From NCBI GenBank assembly GCA_040506895.1, contig JBEVVY010000001.1, positions 1,302,001-1,366,000 on the forward strand: a stretch of 64,000 bases of DNA. Direction: 5' to 3'. The notes under the pieces were generated by a model. The model was not told the origin of the DNA and searched no databases. It saw only the letters and a program-made list of their open reading frames with translations. Position 1 is the stretch's first letter; the number at the start of each line of letters is the position of its first letter. This document shows, piece after piece, positions 7,952-15,646 of the stretch. Source of the stretch: Sedimenticola_A sp040506895 (lineage in GTDB: Bacteria; Pseudomonadota; Gammaproteobacteria; Chromatiales; Chromatiaceae). The position numbers and the translations under genes are program-made.

Positions 7952-9007
7952 TCACACCGCTTTTCCGAGTGCCGCCCCAATCTGATCCAGGGGCAACACA
8001 CGATCTGAGAGTCCAGCTTTTTCAATTGCCTGTGGCATACCGTAGACCACGCAACTCGTCTCATCCTGGGACCAGACAGTCGACCCACTCTTTTTTAACA
8101 GCTTAGCAGCTTGTTTGCCATCCGAGCCCATTCCTGTCAGCACGATGGCAAGCACGGCGTTGGGAAACACCCTTGCTGCCGAGCCGAAACTGACATCCAG
8201 GCTGGGACGATAAGGGACGCCGCTGTCATCCTCTACTATACGCACCACGGCCCCCGCAGCTACCGGCTCCAGGAGCATCTGCAGCCCACCTGGCGCAAGG
8301 TATGCCTGGCCACGCTCCAACAGTTCACCGTCCTTCGCCTCCTTTACGCCGATTCTGCACTGCATGTTCAGACGCTCTGCGTAGGCCGTGGTGAAACTTG
8401 CCGGCATGTGTACCACGACAACGATAGGTACCGGAAAGTCTGCCGGAAGAGCCATCAGCAGTTGCTGAACCGCTACCGGTCCCCCCGTCGATGCCCCTAT
8501 GGCCACCAGTTTATAGTTATACGCCCCACCCGGCATCCTGGCCGGCGACTCGGGGACAGCGGGTTTATCCACTGGGGCTATCTGCTGCCTGCCCACCGGT
8601 CGGCGACGCTTGCCGCCGATGGCCAACACCCGTTTTACGAGCATTTTCGCCGCGGCTTCACGGCCCTCAGCACTGTAGAACTGTTTGGGCATGAAATCCA
8701 GCGCACCGGCATCCAGTGCCTCGAGCGTCGCCCTGGCGCCATCCTGGGTCAGGGACGAGAACATCAGTATCGCGGCAGGCTGCTCAGACATGATCGCCCT
8801 TACTGCAGCAATGCCATCCATTACAGGCATCTCCACATCCATGGTGATCACATCGGGCTTGAGCCTGCGATTCTGCTCGACCGCCTCCTGGCCGTTGGCG
8901 GCCACGCCCACAACCTCGATCGTCGCTTCCTGCTGAAGCATCTCCGCAACGCGACGGCGGAAAAAGGCGGAATCGTCCACGATCAGCACCCTCAGCCTGG
9001 CACTCAT
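7952..9007 (-). CDS. cheB: Protein-glutamate methylesterase/response regulator CheB
   Basis: A 351-residue protein with an N-terminal receiver (acidic pair D11/D12, phospho-acceptor D57 in VITMDVEMP, lysine in MPKQF) and a C-terminal methylesterase domain with the catalytic triad S173 (GASTGG), H200 (VVVVHM) and D296 (TGMGSDG). CheA phosphorylation activates removal of methyl groups from chemoreceptors, giving adaptation. The matching methyltransferase gene cheR is not in this cluster. An approximately 110-base spacer separates it from cheA. Confidence 0.96.
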   Translation of the reverse strand: MSARLRVLIVDDSAFFRRRVAEMLQQEATIEVVGVAANGQEAVEQNRRLKPDVITMDVEMPVMDGIAAVRAIMSEQPAAILMFSSLTQDGARATLEALDAGALDFMPKQFYSAEGREAAAKMLVKRVLAIGGKRRRPVGRQQIAPVDKPAVPESPARMPGGAYNYKLVAIGASTGGPVAVQQLLMALPADFPVPIVVVVHMPASFTTAYAERLNMQCRIGVKEAKDGELLERGQAYLAPGGLQMLLEPVAAGAVVRIVEDDSGVPYRPSLDVSFGSAARVFPNAVLAIVLTGMGSDGKQAAKLLKKSGSTVWSQDETSCVVYGMPQAIEKAGLSDRVLPLDQIGAALGKAV

Positions 9008-9117
9008 TGCAGCTGCCCGCCTTCGACTGAACCAGGTAACCGATCCGTCTGCATATCAACAGATACGGGATATCGGACAATCCTCTCCGCTATCACGCAG
9101 TCCCCCCTCGACACTGT

Positions 9118-11253
9118 TCAACGACCCTGCTTCTGCATCAGGCCCGGAACATCCAAAATCAGTGCGATCTTCCCGTCGCCGGTGATTGTTGCGCCTGCCA
9201 TGCCCTCGGAGTCGTGCAGAAAGGCACCCAGCGGTTTGATAACCACCTCTTCCTGGCCTATCAGGCCATCCACCACCAGGCCTGCCTGCATATTACCCAC
9301 GTTGACGATCACCACGTGCCCCTGGTCCCGTTCCTCTTCACTCTCTGCGCCGCTGGTCAGCAGCTCTTTCATGTAGAACAGGGGGAGTGCGCGTTCGCGT
9401 ACCAGCAGCATCCGCTGCCCATCCACGACATTTATCTCTGTAAGATCGGGATTCAGGATTTCCACCACGCTGGAAAGTGGCAGCGCGAAAGTCTGCCCGT
9501 CGACGACGATCATCAGCGTGGGAAGAATAGCCAGGGTCAAGGGCAGCCTGATGGTGATGGTTGTGCCCTGGCCCAGGGTGGACTCGATATCCACGCTGCC
9601 GTTCATTTGCGATATGCGTGTCTTCACCACGTCCATGCCGACACCTCTACCGGAGACATCGGATATCTCTTTCTTGGTGGAGAGACCGGCATGGAATATC
9701 AGGTTGAAACACTCCTTGTCATCCAGGCGCTCAGCGGTTGCCTTGTCCATCAGCCCTTTGTCCACGGCGCGCCGGCGCAGGGTTTCGGGGTCCATCCCCC
9801 GGCCATCGTCGGAGATGGCGAGCAGGATGTGATCTCCCTCCTGTTCCGCGGTCAATGTCAGGGTACCCTTTCTCGGCTTGCCGATCTTCTCGCGCAGGTC
9901 AGGGGCTTCGACACCGTGATCCACGGCATTTCTGATCAGGTGGACCATGGGATCGGCAAGGGCTTCCACCAGGTTCTTGTCCAGGTGGGTATCCTCGCCG
10001 GACATCACCAGTTCGATCTCTTTCTTGAGACTGCGTGCAAGATCCCGCACCACTCTTGGGAATCGCCCGAACACCTTTTTCACCGGCAGCATCCGGGTCA
10101 TCATCACGGCGTTCTGGAGATTGGATGTCACCACGTCGAGATTGGCGATGGCATTGGCGATCTCGTCATCACCCGTTCTTGCTTTCAGGGTCGACAGCCT
10201 GTTGCGCACCAGTACAAGCTCACCCACCATGTTCATGATGTCATCGAGCTTCGCGGTGTCGATTCGGACGGTACTCTCAGCGCTGGCTGCACGGCGCGGG
10301 GCACGCTTATCGGCTCCGGTATTTGCGGGACTTGCGGTGGACTGGCTTTTCGGCGCTGCCTCCGGCTTCCGCTTCTGTGCTTCGGACCCCGCCGCAGGTT
10401 GCTGGGCGGCGTGGCTCTCTGCTGCAGGAGATGCCGGCTCAGGCCTGGCTGCCTCCTGCTTCTCTTCGGCCACCTCCTGCTGGGGCACACCCCCATGCTT
10501 CCCCTTGCCATGCAGCTGGTCGAGCAGTGCTTCGAACTCATCCTCGGAGATTTCATCTGAGGCGCCTGCCCCGCTCTCCCCGGCCTGGGAGGCATCGCCA
10601 GGGTCTGCTGGCTGGGGGGGAACCTCCGGAATCTCGTTGACAGGCGCACCACCATGTTTGCCCTTGCCATGGAGCTGATCGAGGAGCGCCTCGAATTCAT
10701 CTTCGGTGATATCGTCGCCACCCCCTGAGACCACCGGGGCAGGCTGCTCTGGCTCGGCTTCAGGCTCGGCTTCAGGCTCGGCCTCAGTTTCTGTCTCTGG
10801 CCCAGGTTCCGTGGCCGGTGCGTTATCCGGTCCTTCCGGTGCGGGCGCCGCGTCCTCTGCCTGCGCCGGTACGGAGAACCGTTCAAGCTGTTGCAGCAAC
10901 GACTGCTCGGTGGGTAGCGGTTCCTTGCCGGACCTGATCTGCTCGAACATGTCGTTGACCACGTCCAGGGCCTGAAGGATCACGTCCATCAACGACGCAT
11001 CCACCCTGCGTTGCCCCTGCCGGAGTACGTTGAAGACATCTTCGGAGCGGTGACAGACATCGACCAGTGCATCGAAGCTCAGAAAGCCGGCCCCGCCCTT
11101 GATGGTATGAAAGCCTCTGAATACCGCATTGAGCAGTTCGTAGTCTTCCGGGTTCTGCTCCAGTTCGACCAGCTGGGAGTTCAGTTGATCCAGTATTTCA
11201 CCGGCCTCAACCAGAAAATCCTGCAGAATCTCGTCGTTCAGATCCAGAGACAT
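9118..11253 (-). CDS. cheA: Chemotaxis histidine kinase CheA
   Basis: A 711-residue kinase. The Hpt domain carries the phospho-histidine at H49 (FHTIKGGAGF). A long acidic/proline linker (about 130-325) holds three EAEP repeats and two copies of a 21-residue motif centred on EDEFEALLDQLHGKGKHGG (about 182-202 and 235-255). The dimerisation domain begins near 330. The ATPase follows (HLIRNAVDHGVE, DDGRGMD, GRGVGMDVV), then a CheW-like regulatory domain. It phosphorylates CheY and CheB. A classical P2 domain is not evident; the repeated motif sits where P2 would be. Confidence 0.96.
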   Translation of the reverse strand: MSLDLNDEILQDFLVEAGEILDQLNSQLVELEQNPEDYELLNAVFRGFHTIKGGAGFLSFDALVDVCHRSEDVFNVLRQGQRRVDASLMDVILQALDVVNDMFEQIRSGKEPLPTEQSLLQQLERFSVPAQAEDAAPAPEGPDNAPATEPGPETETEAEPEAEPEAEPEQPAPVVSGGGDDITEDEFEALLDQLHGKGKHGGAPVNEIPEVPPQPADPGDASQAGESGAGASDEISEDEFEALLDQLHGKGKHGGVPQQEVAEEKQEAARPEPASPAAESHAAQQPAAGSEAQKRKPEAAPKSQSTASPANTGADKRAPRRAASAESTVRIDTAKLDDIMNMVGELVLVRNRLSTLKARTGDDEIANAIANLDVVTSNLQNAVMMTRMLPVKKVFGRFPRVVRDLARSLKKEIELVMSGEDTHLDKNLVEALADPMVHLIRNAVDHGVEAPDLREKIGKPRKGTLTLTAEQEGDHILLAISDDGRGMDPETLRRRAVDKGLMDKATAERLDDKECFNLIFHAGLSTKKEISDVSGRGVGMDVVKTRISQMNGSVDIESTLGQGTTITIRLPLTLAILPTLMIVVDGQTFALPLSSVVEILNPDLTEINVVDGQRMLLVRERALPLFYMKELLTSGAESEEERDQGHVVIVNVGNMQAGLVVDGLIGQEEVVIKPLGAFLHDSEGMAGATITGDGKIALILDVPGLMQKQGR
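10489..10710 (-). repeat. Duplicated 21-residue motif coding region inside cheA
   Basis: Two imperfect copies of the same coding block (10648-10710 and 10489-10551, 63 bases each, start to start 159 bases) encode ITEDEFEALLDQLHGKGK and ISEDEFEALLDQLHGKGK, both followed by HGG. The DNA copies have diverged at synonymous sites while the protein is kept, which suggests selection on the peptide. They may be docking sites for CheY or CheB. Confidence 0.75.
10751..10786 (-). repeat. Three tandem 12-bp repeats in cheA linker
   Basis: Three near-identical 12-base units (GGCTCGGCTTCA on the plus strand) encode the EAEP repeats of the CheA linker. Copy number could vary by replication slippage and would change only linker length. 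Confidence 0.8.
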
Positions 11254-11259
11254 GGCTTA

Positions 11260-12000
11260 TTAAAATCCGAGACTCGAGAGGAGATCGTCCACTTCATCCT
11301 GGCCGCTGATCGTGCCCTTTTCATTCACACCGGGCACAGCCGGACCAGAGGGCTGCACACCTGTTTCCTGGGTCTGTGCAGTTGATTTGGCCCCTGAGAT
11401 TCGAACGAGATGAACCAGCTTCTCCTCCACGTCGTTGACCAGGGTGATCACCTGCCGGATGATCTGCCCTGTCAGGTCCTGGAACTCCTGCGCCATCAGA
11501 ACTTCGGAGAGTTTGCCATGCAGCTGGGCCGAGTGTTGCTCCACCCGTTCGAGAAATTCTCCCAGCTCCTGCTGTGAAACCCCTGGACCGGTATCCCCCT
11601 GTTGGGCGGAAATCGCCTGTTGCAGATCTTTTGACAGCTGACCGAGTTCATCAGCGAGGGGCAGACCGCTCTCAACGGCGCTGAGGGTAGAGTTGGCCGC
11701 CTCCTCGGTCATGCGTACCACGTAGTTGAGACGTTCCCCGGCATCGGGAACCTCCTGGTGGGCCAGCTCGGCCAGGCGACCGTTGAGCAGGAAACCGTTG
11801 ATCGCCTGGTGCAGTGCCCGCGTGAGCCGTCCCACTTCCTGGAACAGTTCGCTCTCACGGTAATTGGAGAGTTCGAGGATGGTCTCTTTCGCACCCTGCT
11901 CATCGCCTGCTTCGAGTTGACTGACCAGTTCCCTGGCCCTGGCAAGGCGTAGTTCAAGATCCATGACGCCCACCCGTAGATTGGCTGTATTCAGAAACAA
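11260..12000 (-). CDS. cheZ: Protein phosphatase CheZ
   Basis: A 246-residue, almost all-helical protein. The catalytic region contains the CheZ signature LMAQEFQDLTGQIIRQVI (about residues 167-184), in which the glutamine in QDLTGQ enters the CheY active site. A flexible linker leads to the C-terminal CheY-binding helix (QDEVDDLLSSLGF). It dephosphorylates CheY-P. It sits directly between cheY (stop adjoining its start) and cheA, so co-translation is likely. Confidence 0.94.
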   Translation of the reverse strand: MFLNTANLRVGVMDLELRLARARELVSQLEAGDEQGAKETILELSNYRESELFQEVGRLTRALHQAINGFLLNGRLAELAHQEVPDAGERLNYVVRMTEEAANSTLSAVESGLPLADELGQLSKDLQQAISAQQGDTGPGVSQQELGEFLERVEQHSAQLHGKLSEVLMAQEFQDLTGQIIRQVITLVNDVEEKLVHLVRISGAKSTAQTQETGVQPSGPAVPGVNEKGTISGQDEVDDLLSSLGF

Positions 12001-12387
12001 TCACCCGTCCACCCTCTCGAATATCTTGTTGATCTTCTCCTCCAGGGTGGCCGCGGTAAAAGGCTTCACCACGTAACCGTTCACTCCGGCCTGGGCAGCT
12101 TCGATGATCTGTTCCCGTTTCGATTCCGCAGTCACCATCAGCACGGGCAGCTTGGTCAGCTGTGGATCTGCACGAATGGCCTTCAGCAGGCTGATGCCCG
12201 TCATTCCCGGCATATTCCAGTCGGTGACCAGAAAATCGAACCCCCCGGCCTGCAGCAACGGCAGCGCGGTGGTGCCATCATCGGCCTCATGGGTATTCAG
12301 AAAACCGAGATCCCTGAGCAGATTCTTGATTATCCGCCTCATGGTGGAAAAGTCGTCCACGATGAGAATTTTCATGTTTTTGTCCAA
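12001..12387 (-). CDS. cheY: Chemotaxis response regulator CheY
   Basis: A 128-residue single receiver domain. The acidic pair is D11/D12, the phospho-acceptor is D56 (FLVTDWNMPGM), with T86 and K108 (VVKPFT) in the usual switch positions. CheY-P binds FliM/FliN at the motor to change rotation. It is the first gene of the che half of the block and is preceded by a sigma-28-type promoter and a leader of about 130 bases. Confidence 0.97.
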   Translation of the reverse strand: MDKNMKILIVDDFSTMRRIIKNLLRDLGFLNTHEADDGTTALPLLQAGGFDFLVTDWNMPGMTGISLLKAIRADPQLTKLPVLMVTAESKREQIIEAAQAGVNGYVVKPFTAATLEEKINKIFERVDG

Positions 12388-12628
12388 CTCAACCTCCAGG
12401 TCCTGTGCAGAGGGAGAAACCGTGAGCCAGAAAGCTGATTCGAGGTAACGATAATCAATCAGACGCCGTGGCCCAATCCGTTACCATCACTTGGCTTTTA
12501 TTCCCTTCAATCACTCCATGATCTATAACGGCGTCCGGCACGAAAACTTCACTCTTAATTCTAGTGGAAAAAACCACTTGGAACAGGATGGAATAGCTGG
12601 GAATTACGCCTTCCGGCCGGGCCGGCAA
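12388..12628. other. Gap between fliA and cheY
   Basis: Apart from the sigma-28 promoter at 12525-12551, the gap holds a short hairpin (AGTGG, 6-nt loop, CCACT; 12563-12578) and a GC-rich near-palindrome right after the fliA stop. Neither is followed by a T run, so I see no clear terminator between the two halves of the flagellar block. Confidence 0.5.
12525..12551 (-). promoter_or_regulatory. Sigma-28 (FliA) promoter for the che operon
   Basis: The minus strand reads TGAAGTTT, an 11-base spacer, then GCCGTTAT. The FliA consensus is TAAAGTTT-N11-GCCGATAA, so 13 of 16 positions match with exact spacing. It lies in the 241-base gap after fliA, about 140 bases before cheY. This places cheY-cheZ-cheA and the rest under the late flagellar sigma factor encoded just upstream. 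Confidence 0.75.
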
Positions 12629-13369
12629 TCAGGCGTTGTGGTCTTCGCTGAGCCAGTCAGAGAGCCTGGAGCGAAGGCGCAGGGTGGCCTGGCTGTGAAT
12701 CTGGCAGACCCTGGACTCACTGACGCCCAGCACCTGGCCGATCTCCCGCAGGTTCAGCTCGTCGTCGTAGTAGAGGGCGATCACCAGCCTCTCCCGCTCG
12801 GGCAGGCCTGCAATGGCATCGGCCAATGCCTCCTTGAAAGCATCCTTCTGGATCCCGTCATAGGGTCCGACAATGCCGGTTTCGGCATGGTTGGTGGGCA
12901 GTTCCCCCACCATCTGCAGCTCTTCAACGCTGAAGATCCTGCAACCTGACGCATCCTGGAGGATCTTGTGATACTCCTCGAGTGACATGTCCAGGGCTGT
13001 GGCCACCTCGACATCCCGTGCATCACGCCCTTCAACATTCTCGATTTCACGCATGGCGTCGGCGACCATGCGGGCCTTGCGGTGAACCGACCGGGGAGTC
13101 CAGTCACTGCGGCGGATCTCATCGAGCATGGCGCCGCGGATCCTGATCCCGGCATAGGTTTCGAAGCTCGCCCCCTGGCTGGGGTCATAGTTGCGGCTCG
13201 CCTCGAGCAGGCCGATCATACCGGCCTGGATAAGGTCATCGGACTGGACATTGGGAGGCAGCCGGTTCATCAGGTGGTAGGCAATGCGCTTGACCAGCGG
13301 TGCATGCTTAACCACCAGCGCATCGGGATCCTGGGCCTGGGCCGCGGCATAACCGGCCAGACCGCTCAT
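12629..13369 (-). CDS. fliA: Flagellar sigma factor FliA (sigma-28)
   Basis: A sigma-70-family protein of 246 residues from the chosen start (MSGLAGYAAA), which has an AGGGG ribosome site 9 bases upstream; starts at 13378 and 13426 are possible. Region 2 is VKHAPLVKRIAYHLMNRLP through the DLIQAGMIGLLEA core and SFETYAGIRIRGAMLDEIR. Region 3 follows. Region 4 is LPERERLVIALYYDDELNLREIGQVLGVSESRVCQIHSQA. It directs RNA polymerase to late flagellar and chemotaxis genes, including the che operon just downstream. Confidence 0.96.
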   Translation of the reverse strand: MSGLAGYAAAQAQDPDALVVKHAPLVKRIAYHLMNRLPPNVQSDDLIQAGMIGLLEASRNYDPSQGASFETYAGIRIRGAMLDEIRRSDWTPRSVHRKARMVADAMREIENVEGRDARDVEVATALDMSLEEYHKILQDASGCRIFSVEELQMVGELPTNHAETGIVGPYDGIQKDAFKEALADAIAGLPERERLVIALYYDDELNLREIGQVLGVSESRVCQIHSQATLRLRSRLSDWLSEDHNA

Positions 13370-13489
13370 GGGTGGCATCCCCTGGAGACGGAGCCTGTTG
13401 GCAGAAGGCGTATGCAGCCTGAGCACAAAACGTCAGTTGCGCTTCGGTCCCTGATGATTTGGCAACCTCCGAACGCTGCATGCATCTCG

Positions 13490-14365
13490 CTAGTAGGCCC
13501 TCGTGGAATACTGAATCAACCGTTCAATAAAAAATTGCAGATGCCCTCCCGCACCATCGGGTACAGGCCATCCATCTGCCTTCTTCGCAAGGTTGTGAAA
13601 GGTCTGCGCAATACGGCTTCTGGGAAAAGCCTGTACCACGGGTTTTTGAGCTTTTACAGCCTTTCGCAACTGTTCATCATACGGAATACTACCCGCGTAG
13701 GTAAGCATAACATCCAGATAGCGGTCAGTGACACGGCAAATTTTCGAATAGAGCTCTTTTCCCTCCTGGGCGCTACGCGCCATGTTGGCGAGAATGCGGA
13801 AGCGCTCCACGCCATACTCCCGGTTGAGCAGCTTGATCAGGGCATAGGCATCGGTGATGGAGGCCGGCTCGTCACAGACAACAACGACCACCTCCTGGGC
13901 GGCACGGCTGAAACTGACCACGGTATCGGAGATGCCGGCGGCGGTATCCACGATCAGTACATCGAGGTCGCTGCCGAGATCACTGAAGGCCCTGATCAGG
14001 CCGGCATGCTCGGCCTCGCTCAATTCTGCCATCTCCTGCACCCCGGATGAGGCCGGAACCACCTGGATCCCCGAGGGCCCCTCGAGGACAATCTCGTCAA
14101 GACTGCGCTCGCCGCGCAATACGTGGGAAAGGTCGTACTCCGGGTGCAGTCCGAGTACGACGTCGATATTCGCCAGGCCGAGATCGGCATCCAGCACCAT
14201 CACCTTGCGACCCAGCTCGGCCCAGGCGACCGCCAGGTTCACAGAAATATTCGTTTTGCCGACACCACCTTTTCCACCGGTGACGGCAATCACCCTTACG
14301 GGCTCCGGATTGACCATACGTCTCAACCCCGCGGCTTGATCCTCGTTGGTATCAGCCATGAGCAT
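13490..14365 (-). CDS. flhG: Flagellar number regulator FlhG (FleN), MinD-type ATPase
   Basis: From the start at 14365 this is a 291-residue ParA/MinD ATPase. The deviant Walker A motif is VTGGKGGVGKTNIS, followed by VMVLDADLGLANIDVVLGL and DVLIVDTAAGISDTV. The C-terminus ends with a basic/hydrophobic helix (LQFFIERLIQYSTRAY) like the membrane-targeting sequence of MinD. FlhG limits flagellar number and antagonises FlhF. The chosen start overlaps the flhF stop by 14 bases; an ATG 6 bases further in is possible. Confidence 0.95.
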   Translation of the reverse strand: MLMADTNEDQAAGLRRMVNPEPVRVIAVTGGKGGVGKTNISVNLAVAWAELGRKVMVLDADLGLANIDVVLGLHPEYDLSHVLRGERSLDEIVLEGPSGIQVVPASSGVQEMAELSEAEHAGLIRAFSDLGSDLDVLIVDTAAGISDTVVSFSRAAQEVVVVVCDEPASITDAYALIKLLNREYGVERFRILANMARSAQEGKELYSKICRVTDRYLDVMLTYAGSIPYDEQLRKAVKAQKPVVQAFPRSRIAQTFHNLAKKADGWPVPDGAGGHLQFFIERLIQYSTRAY

Positions 14366-15584
14366 TGGCTCGCGCCCCACCCAGCGCCAGCGCCAGGAAC
14401 TCATCGCTGAAATGACTTGTCTGTTTCTCTCCCAGTGCCGCAGCCCGGCTGACCAGGGTGTTTGCCCTTGCCAGGTGGACATCTTCCGGCACCTTCTGCC
14501 CATCGGTTATGAACGCCAGGGGCAGCCTGCTGTGAATCATTGCAGAGAGCGATCCACCCAGCGATGCCGCCTCATCCAGCTTGGTGAGGATACAGGCCTC
14601 CGGGGCCGCCGCACTGAACGCCTCGATCGACTGCTCCAGTGCTGCCTGCTGTGTCGTTGCAGACAGTGTAAGCAGGCTGCGCACCGGTCTCTCACCGGAA
14701 TGCAGCATGCCGAGTTGCTCACTCAGGCGCACATCGCGCTGACTCATACCCGCAGTATCAACCAGAATGAGCCGTTTGTCTGCCAGTGCGTTCAAAGCGA
14801 TCCCGAGTTCTTCGGGGGTGGCCGCGGTACGCACCGGCACATCCAGGATCCGTGCATAGGTATTGAGCTGCTCCTGGGCACCGATCCGGTATTTATCAGT
14901 GGAGATGAAGGCGACGTGACGATGGCCATGACGCAATGCAAAACGGGCGGCCAGCTTTGCTATTGTCGTTGTCTTGCCGACGCCTGTGGGTCCGATCAGG
15001 GCAACCACGCCACCCTCTTCCAGCAGCCGGTCACCGGTCGTGGCGATGCCGCTTGCCAGTTGATGCAGCGCCTTGCGCCACGCCTGGTCGAGGCTCTCGC
15101 TTCCCACGCTCTCCCCAACCAGATGGTTACAGATGTCGGCGCTAAGATCCAGTCCCATGAGCCGTCGGTAGAGTTCCTGCGACTGGGCATCATGTTCACC
15201 CATTTCACGCCAACTCAGGCCAGAGAGGCCGTTCTCCATCATTCGCCGGAGGTTTTGCATCTCCCGGCGCATCTCCACCAGGATCGGGTCCTGGCTCCAC
15301 TCGACGCGGGGGGAATTGCCGACTACCTTTGCAGGCGCTTCAACCCGGGGTTCCGGCTGTTCACCTTCAGCCGGCTTCAGCTCGGTGACGCTGGCAGTGG
15401 GTTTCTCCTCTTCCGATTTGTCGACGCTCTCGAATGCCGACTCCTCGTAATCCATGGCTGCCACCAGCTCAACACCACCATCCACCGACTTGTTGGAGAG
15501 AATGACCGCGTCGGAACCGAGTGTCTCGCGCACCTGGCGCAGTGCCTGCCGGATGTCTTTCGCGAAAAAGCGTTTGATCTTCAT
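14352..15584 (-). CDS. flhF: Flagellar biosynthesis GTPase FlhF
   Basis: A 410-residue SRP-family GTPase. The N-terminal basic domain (MKIKRFFAKDIRQALRQVR) is followed by a variable acidic linker (about 45-95) and then the NG domain with the P-loop at about 198-206 (GPTGVGKTT), DKYRIGAQEQL, LILVDTAGMSQRD and ILTKLDEAASLGG. FlhF marks the pole where the flagellum is built and recruits FliF. It lies 62 bases after flhA; that spacer holds a strong inverted repeat. Confidence 0.96.
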   Translation of the reverse strand: MKIKRFFAKDIRQALRQVRETLGSDAVILSNKSVDGGVELVAAMDYEESAFESVDKSEEEKPTASVTELKPAEGEQPEPRVEAPAKVVGNSPRVEWSQDPILVEMRREMQNLRRMMENGLSGLSWREMGEHDAQSQELYRRLMGLDLSADICNHLVGESVGSESLDQAWRKALHQLASGIATTGDRLLEEGGVVALIGPTGVGKTTTIAKLAARFALRHGHRHVAFISTDKYRIGAQEQLNTYARILDVPVRTAATPEELGIALNALADKRLILVDTAGMSQRDVRLSEQLGMLHSGERPVRSLLTLSATTQQAALEQSIEAFSAAAPEACILTKLDEAASLGGSLSAMIHSRLPLAFITDGQKVPEDVHLARANTLVSRAAALGEKQTSHFSDEFLALALGGARANAHG

Positions 15585-15606
15585 ACCCTGTTTTCTCCGC
15601 CATGGC

Positions 15607-15642
15607 GTCAGTAACAGGGCTGATGCCCGATGGGTTACTGAC
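15607..15642. other. Strong inverted repeat between flhA and flhF
   Basis: Perfect 9-bp arms GTCAGTAAC / GTTACTGAC enclose a second stem, GGGC-TGAT-GCCC. The structure begins 4 bases after the flhA stop codon and ends about 22 bases before the flhF start. No T run follows, so it is more likely an mRNA processing or stability element, or a small repeat insertion, than a terminator. Confidence 0.6.
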
Positions 15643-15646
15643 TAGC

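Noticed and set aside
12605..12628. GC-rich palindrome right after fliA as a terminator
   Set aside because: No T run follows and the pairing is ambiguous; no support for termination.
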